Notes: generated by a model not told the origin, from the letters alone. A DNA stretch of 64,000 nt from Deltaproteobacteria bacterium (GCA_019307815.1 JAFDIV010000008.1:50047-114046), one strand, 5' to 3'; shown: positions 47,393-57,060, counted from the first letter of the stretch. A program made the numbers and translations.

Positions 47393-48793
47393 CTAATACG
47401 CATTAGGACTCCGGAACCCTTTTAACAACGTGAGTGCCAAAATCTTCAAATCTAAAAGCACGGACCAGTTGCGTAAGTATTCCAAATCATATGCAATACG
47501 TTTTTCCATCTTGTCTAGCGTATCCGTTTCACCCCTGTAACCGTTCACTTGAGCAAGACCAGTTATACCCGGGCGAACCTTGTGACGAAGCATATAGCCA
47601 CGCACTTTCTTTCGATATTCCTCATTCATTGCCACAGGATGGGGACGAGGCCCTACGATGGACATTCTGCCCTGAAGAACATTAATGAGCTGTGGCAACT
47701 CATCCAGGCTCAGTCGACGGAGCACCATACCCACTTTTGTCACTCTAGGGTCACATTGAGTGGCCTGTTTGAATCGGTATCCATCCTCGCATACAGTCAT
47801 AGTGCGGAACTTATAAATTTGGATCGGACGACCATCTAGTCCATACCGCCACTGCTTGAAAATAGCTGGACCCTTCGAAGTTGCTTTGATAAGACATGCT
47901 ATAACTATCATCAAGGGGCCGAATAAAGTTAGCGCAACCGAGGCAATAATAATATCTTCAGCCCTTTTCAAAATCCTATTTATTCCTCTAAATGGAGTTT
48001 CCCAGATCCCTATAAGTGCTAGTTCGTTAAGGCGGATTACCTGTCCACTCAGAATTATATCCAGCAAAAAAATGTCAGGGACTATATATAGCGACACAGT
48101 GGTATCAGCAAGGTCTCGAACTATTCGCGACATTTTCTCTTCAGCCTTCATGGGCAGCGCAATGTACACGTGATCAATATGGTTGTTTTTTACATAATGG
48201 GGCAGTGCGTCGAGAGGCCCTAAGTATGGAACTGAATCCAAGGGATAGGACAACTTGTCATCAAAAAATCCATGCACCTTCGCACCGACCCAAGGGTTAG
48301 CCTTGAGCCACTCGATCAGTCTTTCGGCCAAAGGTCCTCGGCCAGCCACTACCACATGCCTGAAATTCCAGCCCCGAGCTCGAAAATACCGGAAGGTAAG
48401 CCTTATGACCATTCTTTCTATGGCAAGCAAAACGGGTAGCGCAACCATCCACGTAAGAAGAACAAGGCGGGAATAAAATTGGGTCACTTTTAAGAAGAAA
48501 CCAAGTGCCAGCACAAAGCCATATAAGAAAAAACACCCTACAAACAGAGTATTTATCTCTTGCAACAAGGTCGAGCCGCGCCATGATCGGTAAATCCCTA
48601 TCACATGAAACAGGCCCATAGTTCCCAAAAAGATTACGGCTCCAGCAGGGGGATATAGTGATTCGTTATATTTGCCATATGCATAGCTCAATACAAGGAA
48701 GAGCCCTGCGCAAAGCGTGGCATCAACCAATCTATGCAGTGTTATTAAAAGCGGCTCATAAGACCGAAGACGCCCAGGCTTAGACTGATCCAT
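47393..48793 (-). CDS. Undecaprenyl-phosphate sugar-1-phosphate transferase (WcaJ/PssZ type)
   Basis: A 466-residue initiating transferase. Residues 1-125 have four or five membrane helices, 140-250 a CoA-binding-like Rossmann fold (VVVAGRGPLAERL), and 270-466 the catalytic PGT domain with KRAEDIIIASVAL, KATSKGPAIFKQWRYG, FRTM, RRLSLDELPQLINVLQGRMSIVGPRPHP and GITGLAQVNGYRGETDT. It loads the first sugar of the repeat unit onto the lipid carrier. Last gene of the cluster, overlapping the epimerase gene by 14 bases. Its C-terminus (SPNAY) differs from the debris tails. Confidence 0.92.
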   Translation of the reverse strand: MDQSKPGRLRSYEPLLITLHRLVDATLCAGLFLVLSYAYGKYNESLYPPAGAVIFLGTMGLFHVIGIYRSWRGSTLLQEINTLFVGCFFLYGFVLALGFFLKVTQFYSRLVLLTWMVALPVLLAIERMVIRLTFRYFRARGWNFRHVVVAGRGPLAERLIEWLKANPWVGAKVHGFFDDKLSYPLDSVPYLGPLDALPHYVKNNHIDHVYIALPMKAEEKMSRIVRDLADTTVSLYIVPDIFLLDIILSGQVIRLNELALIGIWETPFRGINRILKRAEDIIIASVALTLFGPLMIVIACLIKATSKGPAIFKQWRYGLDGRPIQIYKFRTMTVCEDGYRFKQATQCDPRVTKVGMVLRRLSLDELPQLINVLQGRMSIVGPRPHPVAMNEEYRKKVRGYMLRHKVRPGITGLAQVNGYRGETDTLDKMEKRIAYDLEYLRNWSVLLDLKILALTLLKGFRSPNAY

Positions 48794-49760
48794 TTCTTCT
48801 CATCCCTTTTACCTGCTCGTTGATCCATGCATAGGTTTTAGTCAGGCCTTTTTTCAGGGGCTGAGAGGGTGCCCACCCAAGTTTTTCCTTAATAAGGCGG
48901 TTATCCGAATTCCTTCCCCTAACGCCTAAAGGACCAGGAATATGTTTTTTCTTGAGATTTTTGCCAGCAATTTCCATCACCATATCGGCCAAACCATTAA
49001 TGGTAACCATTTCTTCTGAACCTATATTCACTGGCCCGGTCCAATCCGAGCGCATTAGGCGCAATGTACCTTCAATACATTCGTCAATATAAAGAAAAGA
49101 GCGGGTCTGTTTGCCATCTCCCCAGATTTCAATTTCCCCGCCATCTTCTGCCATTGCAACCTTGCGGCAAATCGCAGCAGGAGCCTTTTCTCTGCCGTCG
49201 TTCCACGCACCATATGGGCCAAAGATGTTGTGGTACCGGGCAATACGTACTTCCATGCCTTTGTTGCGATGATAGGCAAGGTACATACGCTCGCTGAAAA
49301 GCTTCTCCCATCCGTACTCACTATCAGGTTGTGCAGGGTAAGCGCTTTCCTCAGCGCAATTGGGGTTGTCTGGATCCGTTTGGTTGTATTCCGGATAAAT
49401 ACAGGCGGAAGAAGAATAGAAAATGCGTTTTATATTTCGCTTCCAGCAAGTATCCAGCATATTCAGGTTTATCTGAGCGGAGTTGTGCATGATGTCTGAA
49501 TCGTGCTCGCCAGTAAATACATACCCTGCTCCCCCCATATCAGCGGCAAATTGGTAAACTTCATCAAATTTTCGATCCACAATCTGACGGCACAAGTACT
49601 GATCTCGCAAATCGCCAATCACAAAATCATCGGCCACGGTCTCCCAAAATTCGGGGTATTTGAGGTCCACTCCCCGCACCCAGAAACCTTCATCCTTAAG
49701 CCGCTTGACCATGTGCGAACCGATAAACCCACCCGCACCACAAACCAACGCTGTTTTCAT
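48780..49760 (-). CDS. NAD-dependent epimerase, GDP-mannose 3,5-epimerase-like
   Basis: A 326-residue extended short-chain dehydrogenase: GAGGFIGSH (8-16) for NAD, SSSACIYPE and YGWEK (about 150) as catalytic triad. FAADMGGAGYVFTGEHDSDI and MHNSAQINLNML are typical of plant-type GDP-mannose 3,5-epimerases, so a GDP-mannose to GDP-L-galactose/gulose activity is likely. The neighbouring Gmm-like gene also points to GDP-mannose. AGGAGG six bases before ATG. Confidence 0.85.
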   Translation of the reverse strand: MKTALVCGAGGFIGSHMVKRLKDEGFWVRGVDLKYPEFWETVADDFVIGDLRDQYLCRQIVDRKFDEVYQFAADMGGAGYVFTGEHDSDIMHNSAQINLNMLDTCWKRNIKRIFYSSSACIYPEYNQTDPDNPNCAEESAYPAQPDSEYGWEKLFSERMYLAYHRNKGMEVRIARYHNIFGPYGAWNDGREKAPAAICRKVAMAEDGGEIEIWGDGKQTRSFLYIDECIEGTLRLMRSDWTGPVNIGSEEMVTINGLADMVMEIAGKNLKKKHIPGPLGVRGRNSDNRLIKEKLGWAPSQPLKKGLTKTYAWINEQVKGMRRNGSV

Positions 49761-49771
49761 GTTTTGCCTCC

Positions 49772-50272
49772 TTAGTTTGAATTTGGACTTGAACCAGCAA
49801 ACGAGTCCCGAAGGACAAAAAACCGTTTAAGGTAGAACCGATACATTGCTCCAGTCCGGTTTGGAATCTCGGCTTCAGAAGCGATGAAGCGAAAGCCGCT
49901 GAAGTGCGCCGGATTGATCGTTATGGCCGACGCCACGCACGGCACGGCATAACCAGTGGAGAGGTCCTGGCGTCCTTTTTCGGTGCGAAACCGTCCCACG
50001 TACTGACCCAAAAAGAGGCGATCAGAAGGGTTGATCTCCACCCCCAGTTCGCTGCGGGCAATGCGGCGTAGGGTGTCTTCAATGCCTTCGGGCTTCATCA
50101 TTCGCAACCCCGGCAAGGCCCAAAAACCCCGATAGGGCGCGATGCGTCGGCGCACTAACGCCACCCCTCGTCCCTCGAACCACACCACCAGGTCAAAGGT
50201 GGGGATCACGGCATATTCCAGAATCTGCTCAAAGATTTCCTTGGGAGCGAATTGAAGAGGGCGCCTGTTCAT
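49772..50272 (-). CDS. GDP-mannose mannosyl hydrolase-like NUDIX protein
   Basis: About 166 residues. FAPKEIFEQILEYAVIPTFDLVV and YRGFWALPGLRMMKPEG match Gmm/NudD. The Nudix box is degenerate (RRIARSELGV in place of RExxEELG), the same positions altered in E. coli Gmm (RLTMAELG), so this supports a GDP-mannose glycosyl hydrolase and not decay. ATG at 50272 is where homology starts; an earlier ATG adds 22 unrelated residues. Confidence 0.8.
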   Translation of the reverse strand: MNRRPLQFAPKEIFEQILEYAVIPTFDLVVWFEGRGVALVRRRIAPYRGFWALPGLRMMKPEGIEDTLRRIARSELGVEINPSDRLFLGQYVGRFRTEKGRQDLSTGYAVPCVASAITINPAHFSGFRFIASEAEIPNRTGAMYRFYLKRFFVLRDSFAGSSPNSN

Positions 50273-50431
50273 GACCGTGAGGCAAAACCCGCTATGTTTT
50301 TGTTGTTCTGACGGCCTCCCACCTGGGCGCGCAGGCAAGCACCGGCCTGTACTCGACCCGGGATTTATTTCACAGCCCTCAAGGGCTGCGCTGCGAAAAA
50401 ATGGCCATCTTCGGCGTTTTCCGACAGCCTC

Positions 50432-51232
50432 CTACCTTTTGCGAATCCCCAGCGCTTGCAAAAGTAGCAAACCGATGAAAAGAGGATTATTGATGAGATA
50501 ACGCTTCCAGAGCCGGCGAGGCTCCAGTAAAAGGCGGTAGAGCCACTCCAGCGCCGCGGCTTGCATCCAGCGTGGCGCTTTCGTGATGGTCCCGTTATGG
50601 TAATCAAAAGCCGCGCCGACACCCACCATGATTTGTGTGGTAAGGAGAGGCAGGTATTCGGCCATAAAGAGTTCTTGCTTGGGTGTGCTCAAGCCCACCC
50701 AGAAAAAGTGGGGCCGAAGGCTTTCTACCAGGGATAGCAACTCATGGCGTTCCTGTGCGTTGAGGGGGCGAAAGGGCGGCGTGTAGGTTCCCACGATGGA
50801 AAGGCCTGGAAACTTCCGTTCCAACTTGGTTTTAAGGCTTTCCGCGACCCCGGGATTCCCGCCGTAAAGGAAGTGTGTATAGCCTTTGGAAACCGAATGT
50901 GCCAGGAGTGCTTCCATGAGATCGGGGCCGAAGCAGCGGCGCATCTCACGTTGACCATAAATGCTGCGGCCTATGTGTACCAGCGGCATGCCGTCGGGAA
51001 CCACCAGCCAGGCGTTTCGGTGGGCTTTCATGACCATGGCGGATCTTTGGCACTCCATGATGCCGTGCACGCCCGTGACCGTGATATACCCCTTTCCGCA
51101 CTGCCGTAGCAGTGCTTCAACGGCTTCCAACACCCGAGGGATATTCACGGCGTGCACCCGGACACCCAGGACCTCGAAGCAGGGAGGTGACGGGTAAAGA
51201 GTGACAGGGGGAGGATGAAGCTCAGAAGTCAT
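50432..51232 (-). CDS. WecG/TagA/CpsF-family glycosyltransferase (GT26)
   Basis: About 266 residues. ITVTGVHGIMECQRS, VVPDGMPLV, GPDLMEALL, FLYGGNPGVAE, FFWVGLSTPKQELFM and GVGAAFDYHNGTITKAP are the GT26 blocks. Members add ManNAc(A) or another sugar to lipid-linked GlcNAc. The N-terminal ten residues come from a GTGACGAGT-type repeat that also covers the end of the preceding gene; ATG at 51232 is used. Confidence 0.9.
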   Translation of the reverse strand: MTSELHPPPVTLYPSPPCFEVLGVRVHAVNIPRVLEAVEALLRQCGKGYITVTGVHGIMECQRSAMVMKAHRNAWLVVPDGMPLVHIGRSIYGQREMRRCFGPDLMEALLAHSVSKGYTHFLYGGNPGVAESLKTKLERKFPGLSIVGTYTPPFRPLNAQERHELLSLVESLRPHFFWVGLSTPKQELFMAEYLPLLTTQIMVGVGAAFDYHNGTITKAPRWMQAAALEWLYRLLLEPRRLWKRYLINNPLFIGLLLLQALGIRKR

Positions 51233-51253
51233 GAACGCCTCACTCGTCACCCA

Positions 51254-52441
51254 TCACTCGTTACTCATTACCCTTCTATAAATTTGCATCAGCATTTCAT
51301 AATTCCGCTCCGCCGTGTATTTTTCCTCGTACTCCCGCCGTGCTTCCCGGCCCATCTCGGCCATCTGCTCCGAATGCGCCCAGGCCCATTCCACCTTGGC
51401 TGCCAGGTCATCGGCGTTGCCGGGCTCAAAGAGGAGCCCCGTGCGCCCGTCTTCTACGATCTCCGCCATGGCGCCCAGGCGAGAGGCTATCACGGGCACC
51501 CCGCAGGCAAACGCCTCGGCAATGGTCATCGGGAAGCCCTCGTACCACTCCGACGGGAACACCACGCAGCGCGCCCCCTTCATCAGGGCAATCACCTCGT
51601 CATGGGGCCGTCTGCCCAAAACCTGCACCCCACCACCATTGAAGGCTCGGACCGCCTCCAATAAAGGACCGTCCCCGATGATCTTGAGCGGGACATCCTT
51701 CAGTTTTTGCCAGGCCCGAAGGAGCGTTCCGAGCCCCTTCTCCGGCGAGAGGCGCCCAACGAAGAGAAAGTAACGAGTGACAAGTGACGGGTGACGGGAA
51801 AATTGCAACTCGTTACTCGTCACTCGTAACTCCTCACCCACAAAATTAGGTTTGACCACGATCTTCTCTGCCGGCAGCCCGCCTTCGATAAACTTGCGGC
51901 GCGCAAACTCCGTGAGGGCGATGTAGCAGTCCACCTGCTCGTGCCAGGTTTTGAGGACGCGATGGAAAGCGAGCATCCCGGCAACCACGGCCGTCTGTGT
52001 CCGGGAACCGCGCCAGCAACCATGGGCCACACCGGGCCAGGGAACTGCCCGTCCTAGACAGTCTTCGCAGACGCGCCCGTCCCGCATGAGCAGAGCCCCA
52101 GGGCAGACAAGACGGTAGTTATGGAGAGTCTGCGCCACCGGCACACCCTCTTCTTTGCAGGTGTAGTAGGCCGCGGGCGAGATCCTCAGAAAAGTATTGT
52201 GGAAGTGAGCCACGTCGGGTTTTTTCTCACGAATAAGCGTTCGCAGTCGTCGCTGTGCCTCTCGGGACCAGATAGCATCTACAGCGGCCTTTAACGGGCT
52301 CACGCCATCCACCTTTCGGTTATCTTCCACAAACTCCACCACCTCGTGGCCCTGGCTTCTGAGGAGCGCTGCCTCCGCCCGAAAGACCTCATCCTCGCCG
52401 CCGGGGTGCTGGTAAAAATTGTGGATGAGCAACACTATCAC
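51254..52441 (-). CDS. GT4 glycosyltransferase carrying an in-frame repeat insertion
   Basis: A 395-residue GT-B enzyme. YFLFVGRLSPEKGLGTLLRAW and PSEWYEGFPMTIAEAFACGVPVIASRLG (donor site with the EX7E-like pair) are classic GT4. About 19 residues, RVTSNELQFSRHPSLVTR, interrupt the link between KPNFVGEEL and YFLFVGRL; their DNA (about 51768-51835) is a near-palindrome of GTGACGAGTAACGAGT words. The start is GTG overlapping the previous stop. The N-terminal half has four Cys (CPGALLMRDGRVCEDCLGR), typical of this subfamily. Confidence 0.9.
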   Translation of the reverse strand: MIVLLIHNFYQHPGGEDEVFRAEAALLRSQGHEVVEFVEDNRKVDGVSPLKAAVDAIWSREAQRRLRTLIREKKPDVAHFHNTFLRISPAAYYTCKEEGVPVAQTLHNYRLVCPGALLMRDGRVCEDCLGRAVPWPGVAHGCWRGSRTQTAVVAGMLAFHRVLKTWHEQVDCYIALTEFARRKFIEGGLPAEKIVVKPNFVGEELRVTSNELQFSRHPSLVTRYFLFVGRLSPEKGLGTLLRAWQKLKDVPLKIIGDGPLLEAVRAFNGGGVQVLGRRPHDEVIALMKGARCVVFPSEWYEGFPMTIAEAFACGVPVIASRLGAMAEIVEDGRTGLLFEPGNADDLAAKVEWAWAHSEQMAEMGREARREYEEKYTAERNYEMLMQIYRRVMSNE

Positions 52442-53574
52442 TTCTTTTCCGTTACATAATCAACTGCCTGCCGGAATCCGTACACCATTCTTTCATTGTC
52501 CCACTTAGCGATAATGCGTCGGGCGTTTTGCCCAAGTTCGCTACGAAGACTCGGCTCATTCAGAATGCGCTCGAGGGCCTGTGCCAAAGCATTGTCATCT
52601 CGTTCCGGAACCACGAAGCCATTAACCCCATGCTGCACCAGCCCACCTGCCGCAGCACCTACGACATCGCTTGCAATCACCGGTACTCCCTGGTTCATTG
52701 CCTCGTTAACCACCAGCCCCCAAAGCTCCTTCACGTACGGCGTTGTAATAGACGGCAGCACAAGGACGTGGGCGGCGGCATAGTAAGGAGTCGTTTCCTC
52801 CGGTGCAACATAGCCGACTAACCGAATCCGTTCCCCCAAGTCCTTCTGTTGTGCTAACTGTTCTAGATTGGGCCGCTCGGAACCCGTGCCGGCGAGAACG
52901 AGCACGGTATCTTCCCGTCGTAACGAGGCAAACGCCTCCAAGAGATAAGGCAACCCCTTAACCTCCTCCAGCCGTCCCAGATAAAGCACGATCTTCTGTC
53001 CTTCTGCAATATTCAATTTACGCCGCAAAGTCAACTTTTCCTCTTCAGAGACCTGACGGCTGTAAGCCTCGTTGTCTACTGCGTGAGGGGCAATGAAAAT
53101 ACGCTGCGGGGACACACCCTCAGAGATTAGGTAGCGCTTGACGTGTTCTCCATAGACCACTATTGCATCCGCGTGCCGGTAGATGTAACGGGTAAAAGGA
53201 AACAACAAACGGTGCACCGGCGTTTCCACCCGCGCCCAGATTCCCGTCCACAGGATAAAAGGTTTTCGCCTCAAACGGGCTACCAGATACGTCAAGGGCA
53301 GGGCAAAGCGACCGTTGATGCACTTAATGTAAACATCATACCGTCCCTTCCATAGCTTCCATGGGAGGGTAGGCGTAATTCGGGTGTAACCGACACGAAA
53401 GCCCGGCAGGTATTCGTGGCGAAAATTTCCTGCCCTCACGCCGTGCTGCTGTTGCCAATACCACTCATCGCCCGCAGAGAAAAAATAATAATAGACATCG
53501 TGGTAATGAGCAAGCGTCTCGAACGTCTTGACCCGATAATGGGCACATATGTTAGTTACAAAAGCTATCTTCAT
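52438..53574 (-). CDS. GT4 glycosyltransferase
   Basis: A 378-residue GT-B enzyme with VLYLGRLEEVKGLPYLLEAF and ELWGLVVNEAMNQGVPVIASDVVGAAAGG, the nucleotide-sugar site of family GT4. The N-terminus (FVTNICAHYRVKTFETLA) is the acceptor domain. Overlaps the next gene by 4 bases. The sugar transferred cannot be read. Confidence 0.9.
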   Translation of the reverse strand: MKIAFVTNICAHYRVKTFETLAHYHDVYYYFFSAGDEWYWQQQHGVRAGNFRHEYLPGFRVGYTRITPTLPWKLWKGRYDVYIKCINGRFALPLTYLVARLRRKPFILWTGIWARVETPVHRLLFPFTRYIYRHADAIVVYGEHVKRYLISEGVSPQRIFIAPHAVDNEAYSRQVSEEEKLTLRRKLNIAEGQKIVLYLGRLEEVKGLPYLLEAFASLRREDTVLVLAGTGSERPNLEQLAQQKDLGERIRLVGYVAPEETTPYYAAAHVLVLPSITTPYVKELWGLVVNEAMNQGVPVIASDVVGAAAGGLVQHGVNGFVVPERDDNALAQALERILNEPSLRSELGQNARRIIAKWDNERMVYGFRQAVDYVTEKK

Positions 53575-53627
53575 GCGCCTTTCTCACCGATGTTTCCGCT
53601 ACAGTTTATGTGGTATGAAAGGATAAG

Positions 53628-54338
53628 TCACCGTTTGCGACACAAGTAAATCAGTTCTCCCCCTAACAACGAAATCCATCGCTCTCTCAGCCAGGGTTTA
53701 CCGCCCGTTGTTTTACGTTGCAAAATGTCAAATCCTTCTTCACGCAGTAAACGATCCAGAGCGTGCTTGGTAAAGTAGTGCAAATGTCCTCCATCCCAAC
53801 CCCGATCGGTTGAGGTAACCGGAATCCTACCTAATAGTATGCGCATGCGGTTAGTTAACGAGGCGGCATTGGGTACATCTATGACCAACTGCCCACCGGG
53901 GCGCAACACGCGTCGAACCTCCTGGATAACGGCATACGGGTCAAAGATATGCTCCAAAACAGCCAGCATAGTTACGCCGTCAAAAAAATCGTCATGGAAC
54001 GGGAGAGGATCCTTATTCAAATCCACTACATGGGCCTTGAAAAATTTCGCCCGCACCGTCTCAATCGCCTCAGGTACAATATCTACACCGTAAAGTTCCC
54101 GATAGATATTCTTCTCGCGGATACGTTCCAACAGGTAGCCGTTCCAACACCCGATATCTAGCAGGCGCTCGCCTCCTTGCAGCAGTCGTAAGGCTACTTC
54201 ATGACGGGGATTAGCCGACGGATCAAAGATGGGGTCAAGGATTAAACGGTGAAACCAGTGTCGTCGCACAGCCGGACGATAATTGGCTTGCTGTTTGGCA
54301 TCCCAAAGGTAGCCGTAAAAGTCCTTAGGGTTTGTCAT
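53628..54338 (-). CDS. SAM-dependent methyltransferase (class I)
   Basis: A 236-residue methyltransferase: motif I LLDIGCWNGYL (about 60), motif II YGVDIVPEAIE, and MLAVLEHIFDPYAVIQEVRRVLRPGGQLVID. Probably methylates a sugar or caps the glycan. ATG at 54338 with GGTGGAGG upstream is preferred over the GTG four codons before. Confidence 0.87.
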   Translation of the reverse strand: MTNPKDFYGYLWDAKQQANYRPAVRRHWFHRLILDPIFDPSANPRHEVALRLLQGGERLLDIGCWNGYLLERIREKNIYRELYGVDIVPEAIETVRAKFFKAHVVDLNKDPLPFHDDFFDGVTMLAVLEHIFDPYAVIQEVRRVLRPGGQLVIDVPNAASLTNRMRILLGRIPVTSTDRGWDGGHLHYFTKHALDRLLREEGFDILQRKTTGGKPWLRERWISLLGGELIYLCRKR

Positions 54339-54376
54339 AAGAGCCTCCACCCATATTATAGGCCTGTTTCAGTTGG

Positions 54377-55879
54377 TCATGTCGGCTCTTCACCGCGGAT
54401 CCCAGTGCGAAAGGCAAGCAAATTACGCTGGGTACGGCAACTGTTCTCCTGAAAAACTCTAAACTTTTTATGATGGATTAATACCCTACCCACGCCGATC
54501 CAAAAAAACAACCACATAGATGATTGAACATTATCGATAAAACTAGTTGTCTGTGCATAAAGAAAAACAGTAGCGAACAACCCAGAAAGCAATGCCATAC
54601 CTAACAACTTCGATTCAATATCGTTTTCGGACTTAATTCCGCTCCACATGATACGCAAATTGTGCCATACCAGAAAAAGCCATCCCAATGTGGCCAGGAG
54701 ACCGAATTGCAGAATTGCGTAGAGAGCGACGTTGTGGGCTAACTGCGGTTGATAGTAGTATGTGCGATACTCCTCTGTAAACCCACCTGTAAGTAACGCC
54801 TCAGGATGATCCTTAATGAGTTCCACCCCAGCCTGTAACATCATTGCCCGGCCTTGAAGAGTTCCAAGTTGATCCCAGGATAGGATACCTGTCACCAAAA
54901 TCGCTGCTATTATCAGTACGCTTATTCCTATGACAAAAAACATGGAGGCAAGCGACACATATTTTCTACTCTGGAACCACACCAAGGGAAGACAAGCTAC
55001 CAAAAAGGTGAACAGACTGCCACGTGAGAAAGTAAAAAGCAGAGCCACAAAGAGAGTAACCGAGCACATCCTCCAGACTAACTTTTCACTACGCGATCTT
55101 AAGGGGAACGTAGCGAGTGCAAATGCACACACTGCCGGGATCACTAAGTACGAAGCAAAGTTGTTCGTCGTGGCATAAAGGCCGACGGGTAGCGTATCCT
55201 TCACGTTAAGTAACTGCCCTATCATAGAACTGCGTATAAAATCTGTTTTGAAATTTTGCCACCACACATCCTCAAATCGCATCGTCCACAGGTAATGGCC
55301 TGTTTTGAACTGTATAATGCCCAAAATTGCAGATGCGGTAGCCGCCAGCACAAAAATTTTTAGCAGCTTAATAACTTGTTGTCGGTTTAACCTAATTAGC
55401 AAGAAACCCGCAAAAAAAACCAGCGGAAGGATTAAATCGCGGTACACACTCAAAGCATGCCGTGTATCACTTTCCAATCCCACGCTGGGCAAGGCTGCAG
55501 TTGCAATAAACAATACCAAAATCACCTCGCTTCTGCTTAGATAAACTTTTCGATTATTCCAAATTTGTAATAGCGCAACAAGCCACACCAGTACAGCACT
55601 GATCTCGCCTAAAGCAAAACTGATAAAGTTAAGCTCTACACGATACTCCAGACTCAGTAATAGGGGCACAAAGTAGAGAAATGCAAAAGAACTATGGATT
55701 AAAAGGATAAGAATCACCATTCCGGTGATGATAGCTGATAACGGCAAAAGCGGGTTAGTAGGCACAGCTATTGCCACCGATAAAGTTAGCGCCATGGCAA
55801 CAATTGAAACAGTTAGTGCAAGAGTCCTCCGTACTAGTGCCTGTTTCGTTCTTAGGAAGTCACGGTTTAGGCTTATCAA
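54377..55879 (-). CDS. O-antigen polymerase/ligase (Wzy or WaaL type)
   Basis: A 500-residue membrane protein with about 12 helices and one large loop before GRAMMLQAGVELIKDHPEALLTGGF, and HNVALYAILQFGLLATLGWLFLVW, the Wzy_C signature. It either polymerises the repeat unit or ligates it to lipid A-core; sequence alone does not decide, though its place in the cluster favours a polymerase. The start is TTG, overlapping the previous stop (TTGA). Confidence 0.83.
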   Translation of the reverse strand: MISLNRDFLRTKQALVRRTLALTVSIVAMALTLSVAIAVPTNPLLPLSAIITGMVILILLIHSSFAFLYFVPLLLSLEYRVELNFISFALGEISAVLVWLVALLQIWNNRKVYLSRSEVILVLFIATAALPSVGLESDTRHALSVYRDLILPLVFFAGFLLIRLNRQQVIKLLKIFVLAATASAILGIIQFKTGHYLWTMRFEDVWWQNFKTDFIRSSMIGQLLNVKDTLPVGLYATTNNFASYLVIPAVCAFALATFPLRSRSEKLVWRMCSVTLFVALLFTFSRGSLFTFLVACLPLVWFQSRKYVSLASMFFVIGISVLIIAAILVTGILSWDQLGTLQGRAMMLQAGVELIKDHPEALLTGGFTEEYRTYYYQPQLAHNVALYAILQFGLLATLGWLFLVWHNLRIMWSGIKSENDIESKLLGMALLSGLFATVFLYAQTTSFIDNVQSSMWLFFWIGVGRVLIHHKKFRVFQENSCRTQRNLLAFRTGIRGEEPT

Positions 55880-57060
55880 CTTTCCACCACCTTCGCAATC
55901 TGCTCACCCCGCACGCGCCAATCCCACTCTTCTACCATTACGCGACGCGCCTGTTGACCATAATAGAGTCGGCGCTCGGGGTCTTGAAGCAAAGAAACGA
56001 TAGCCTCAGCCATTCCCTCAATATCGTATGGAGCCAATACGCCCACGTCACGCTGAGTAAAAAGATCAAGAATTTCGCCAACCCCATTGGTCACGACAGC
56101 CCGAGCGGCAGCCAGATAGTCCAGGATTTTGGCCGGCCACCGCGCGCGATGGAGCAAGGAGTCTTCTAGGGACAGAAAACACACATCCGCGCACGCAATC
56201 CAGCGGGGATAGTCCTCATCACTCACCCAGCCAGTGAAATGGACTTGCGAGCCAAGGCCGAGTTCCCGAACCTGCCTTACTGCTAAGGGATGTTCGCGCC
56301 CTAAGACTATCAAATGAACGTCAGGCATTCTCTTGAGAAGAGCCTTAAAAATGTATAATGAACGCTCAATTTCCCAGTCCAGACCCGTCAGCACAACAGA
56401 CACATCTTCAGGGAGGCCGAAGAAAAGGCGTGCTGCACGAGCCGGTATTCGTTGGATATAATCGGTAGCAGCCCCTTCGGGAATGTGAACAATCCGGTCT
56501 GCTGGAATGCCGATGTTCAACGCCCTCTCAAGCAGTGTTTTGGATGTCACCGTAATTTTCTCAGCCAGGAAACGGATTCGCTCTTCCAGCCAGCCATCAA
56601 TCTTGTGAGCGATTCTCCAATTGCGCAACCGATTGCTATTGCCCGCAAACCAATCGCACCAATCGGAGAAGAAGCGATAGGATTTAAACGGCCGCGTCCA
56701 ATAAACAGGCCACGAAACATTGGGATGATACTCAAACCCATAGATCACATCATAGTTGCCGTACAGGATTTCTTTTGTCCTTAGCCAGATATCCAACGGA
56801 CCGGATCCCCAGCAGGGAAGCCACTTATAACCCCAATTTGGTCCCTCAGTCATCCGCACCCACGGCCCTTCACCCACGGGCTGGTCACTTTGACCTACCC
56901 AATCCTTCTTAAAGTAAATTTTTGGGCGGAATTTGGAATCTCTCGAAACAGTGAACATTGTCACATCGTGACCACGCCTGGCCAGTTCTCGGCTGAAATA
57001 GAAACTGCGCCGATACGTTCCAACGCCCTTTAAATTAAAGTTAAGCACCAGGATTTTCAT
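55876..57060 (-). CDS. GT4-like glycosyltransferase
   Basis: A 394-residue GT-B protein. LKGVGTYRRSFYFSRELARRGHDVTMFTV is the N-terminal fold, VVLTGLDWEIERSLYIFKAL and LLHRARWPAKILDYLAAARAVVTNGVGE the donor domain. The second Glu of the usual EX7E is replaced by a KILDYLAA motif common in GT4 subfamilies. ATG overlaps the previous gene by 4 bases. Confidence 0.83.
   Translation of the reverse strand: MKILVLNFNLKGVGTYRRSFYFSRELARRGHDVTMFTVSRDSKFRPKIYFKKDWVGQSDQPVGEGPWVRMTEGPNWGYKWLPCWGSGPLDIWLRTKEILYGNYDVIYGFEYHPNVSWPVYWTRPFKSYRFFSDWCDWFAGNSNRLRNWRIAHKIDGWLEERIRFLAEKITVTSKTLLERALNIGIPADRIVHIPEGAATDYIQRIPARAARLFFGLPEDVSVVLTGLDWEIERSLYIFKALLKRMPDVHLIVLGREHPLAVRQVRELGLGSQVHFTGWVSDEDYPRWIACADVCFLSLEDSLLHRARWPAKILDYLAAARAVVTNGVGEILDLFTQRDVGVLAPYDIEGMAEAIVSLLQDPERRLYYGQQARRVMVEEWDWRVRGEQIAKVVES

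Noticed and set aside
49772..50272. Decayed NUDIX gene because of its imperfect Nudix box
   Set aside because: The same residues are altered in functional GDP-mannose mannosyl hydrolases, so the change is a family trait.
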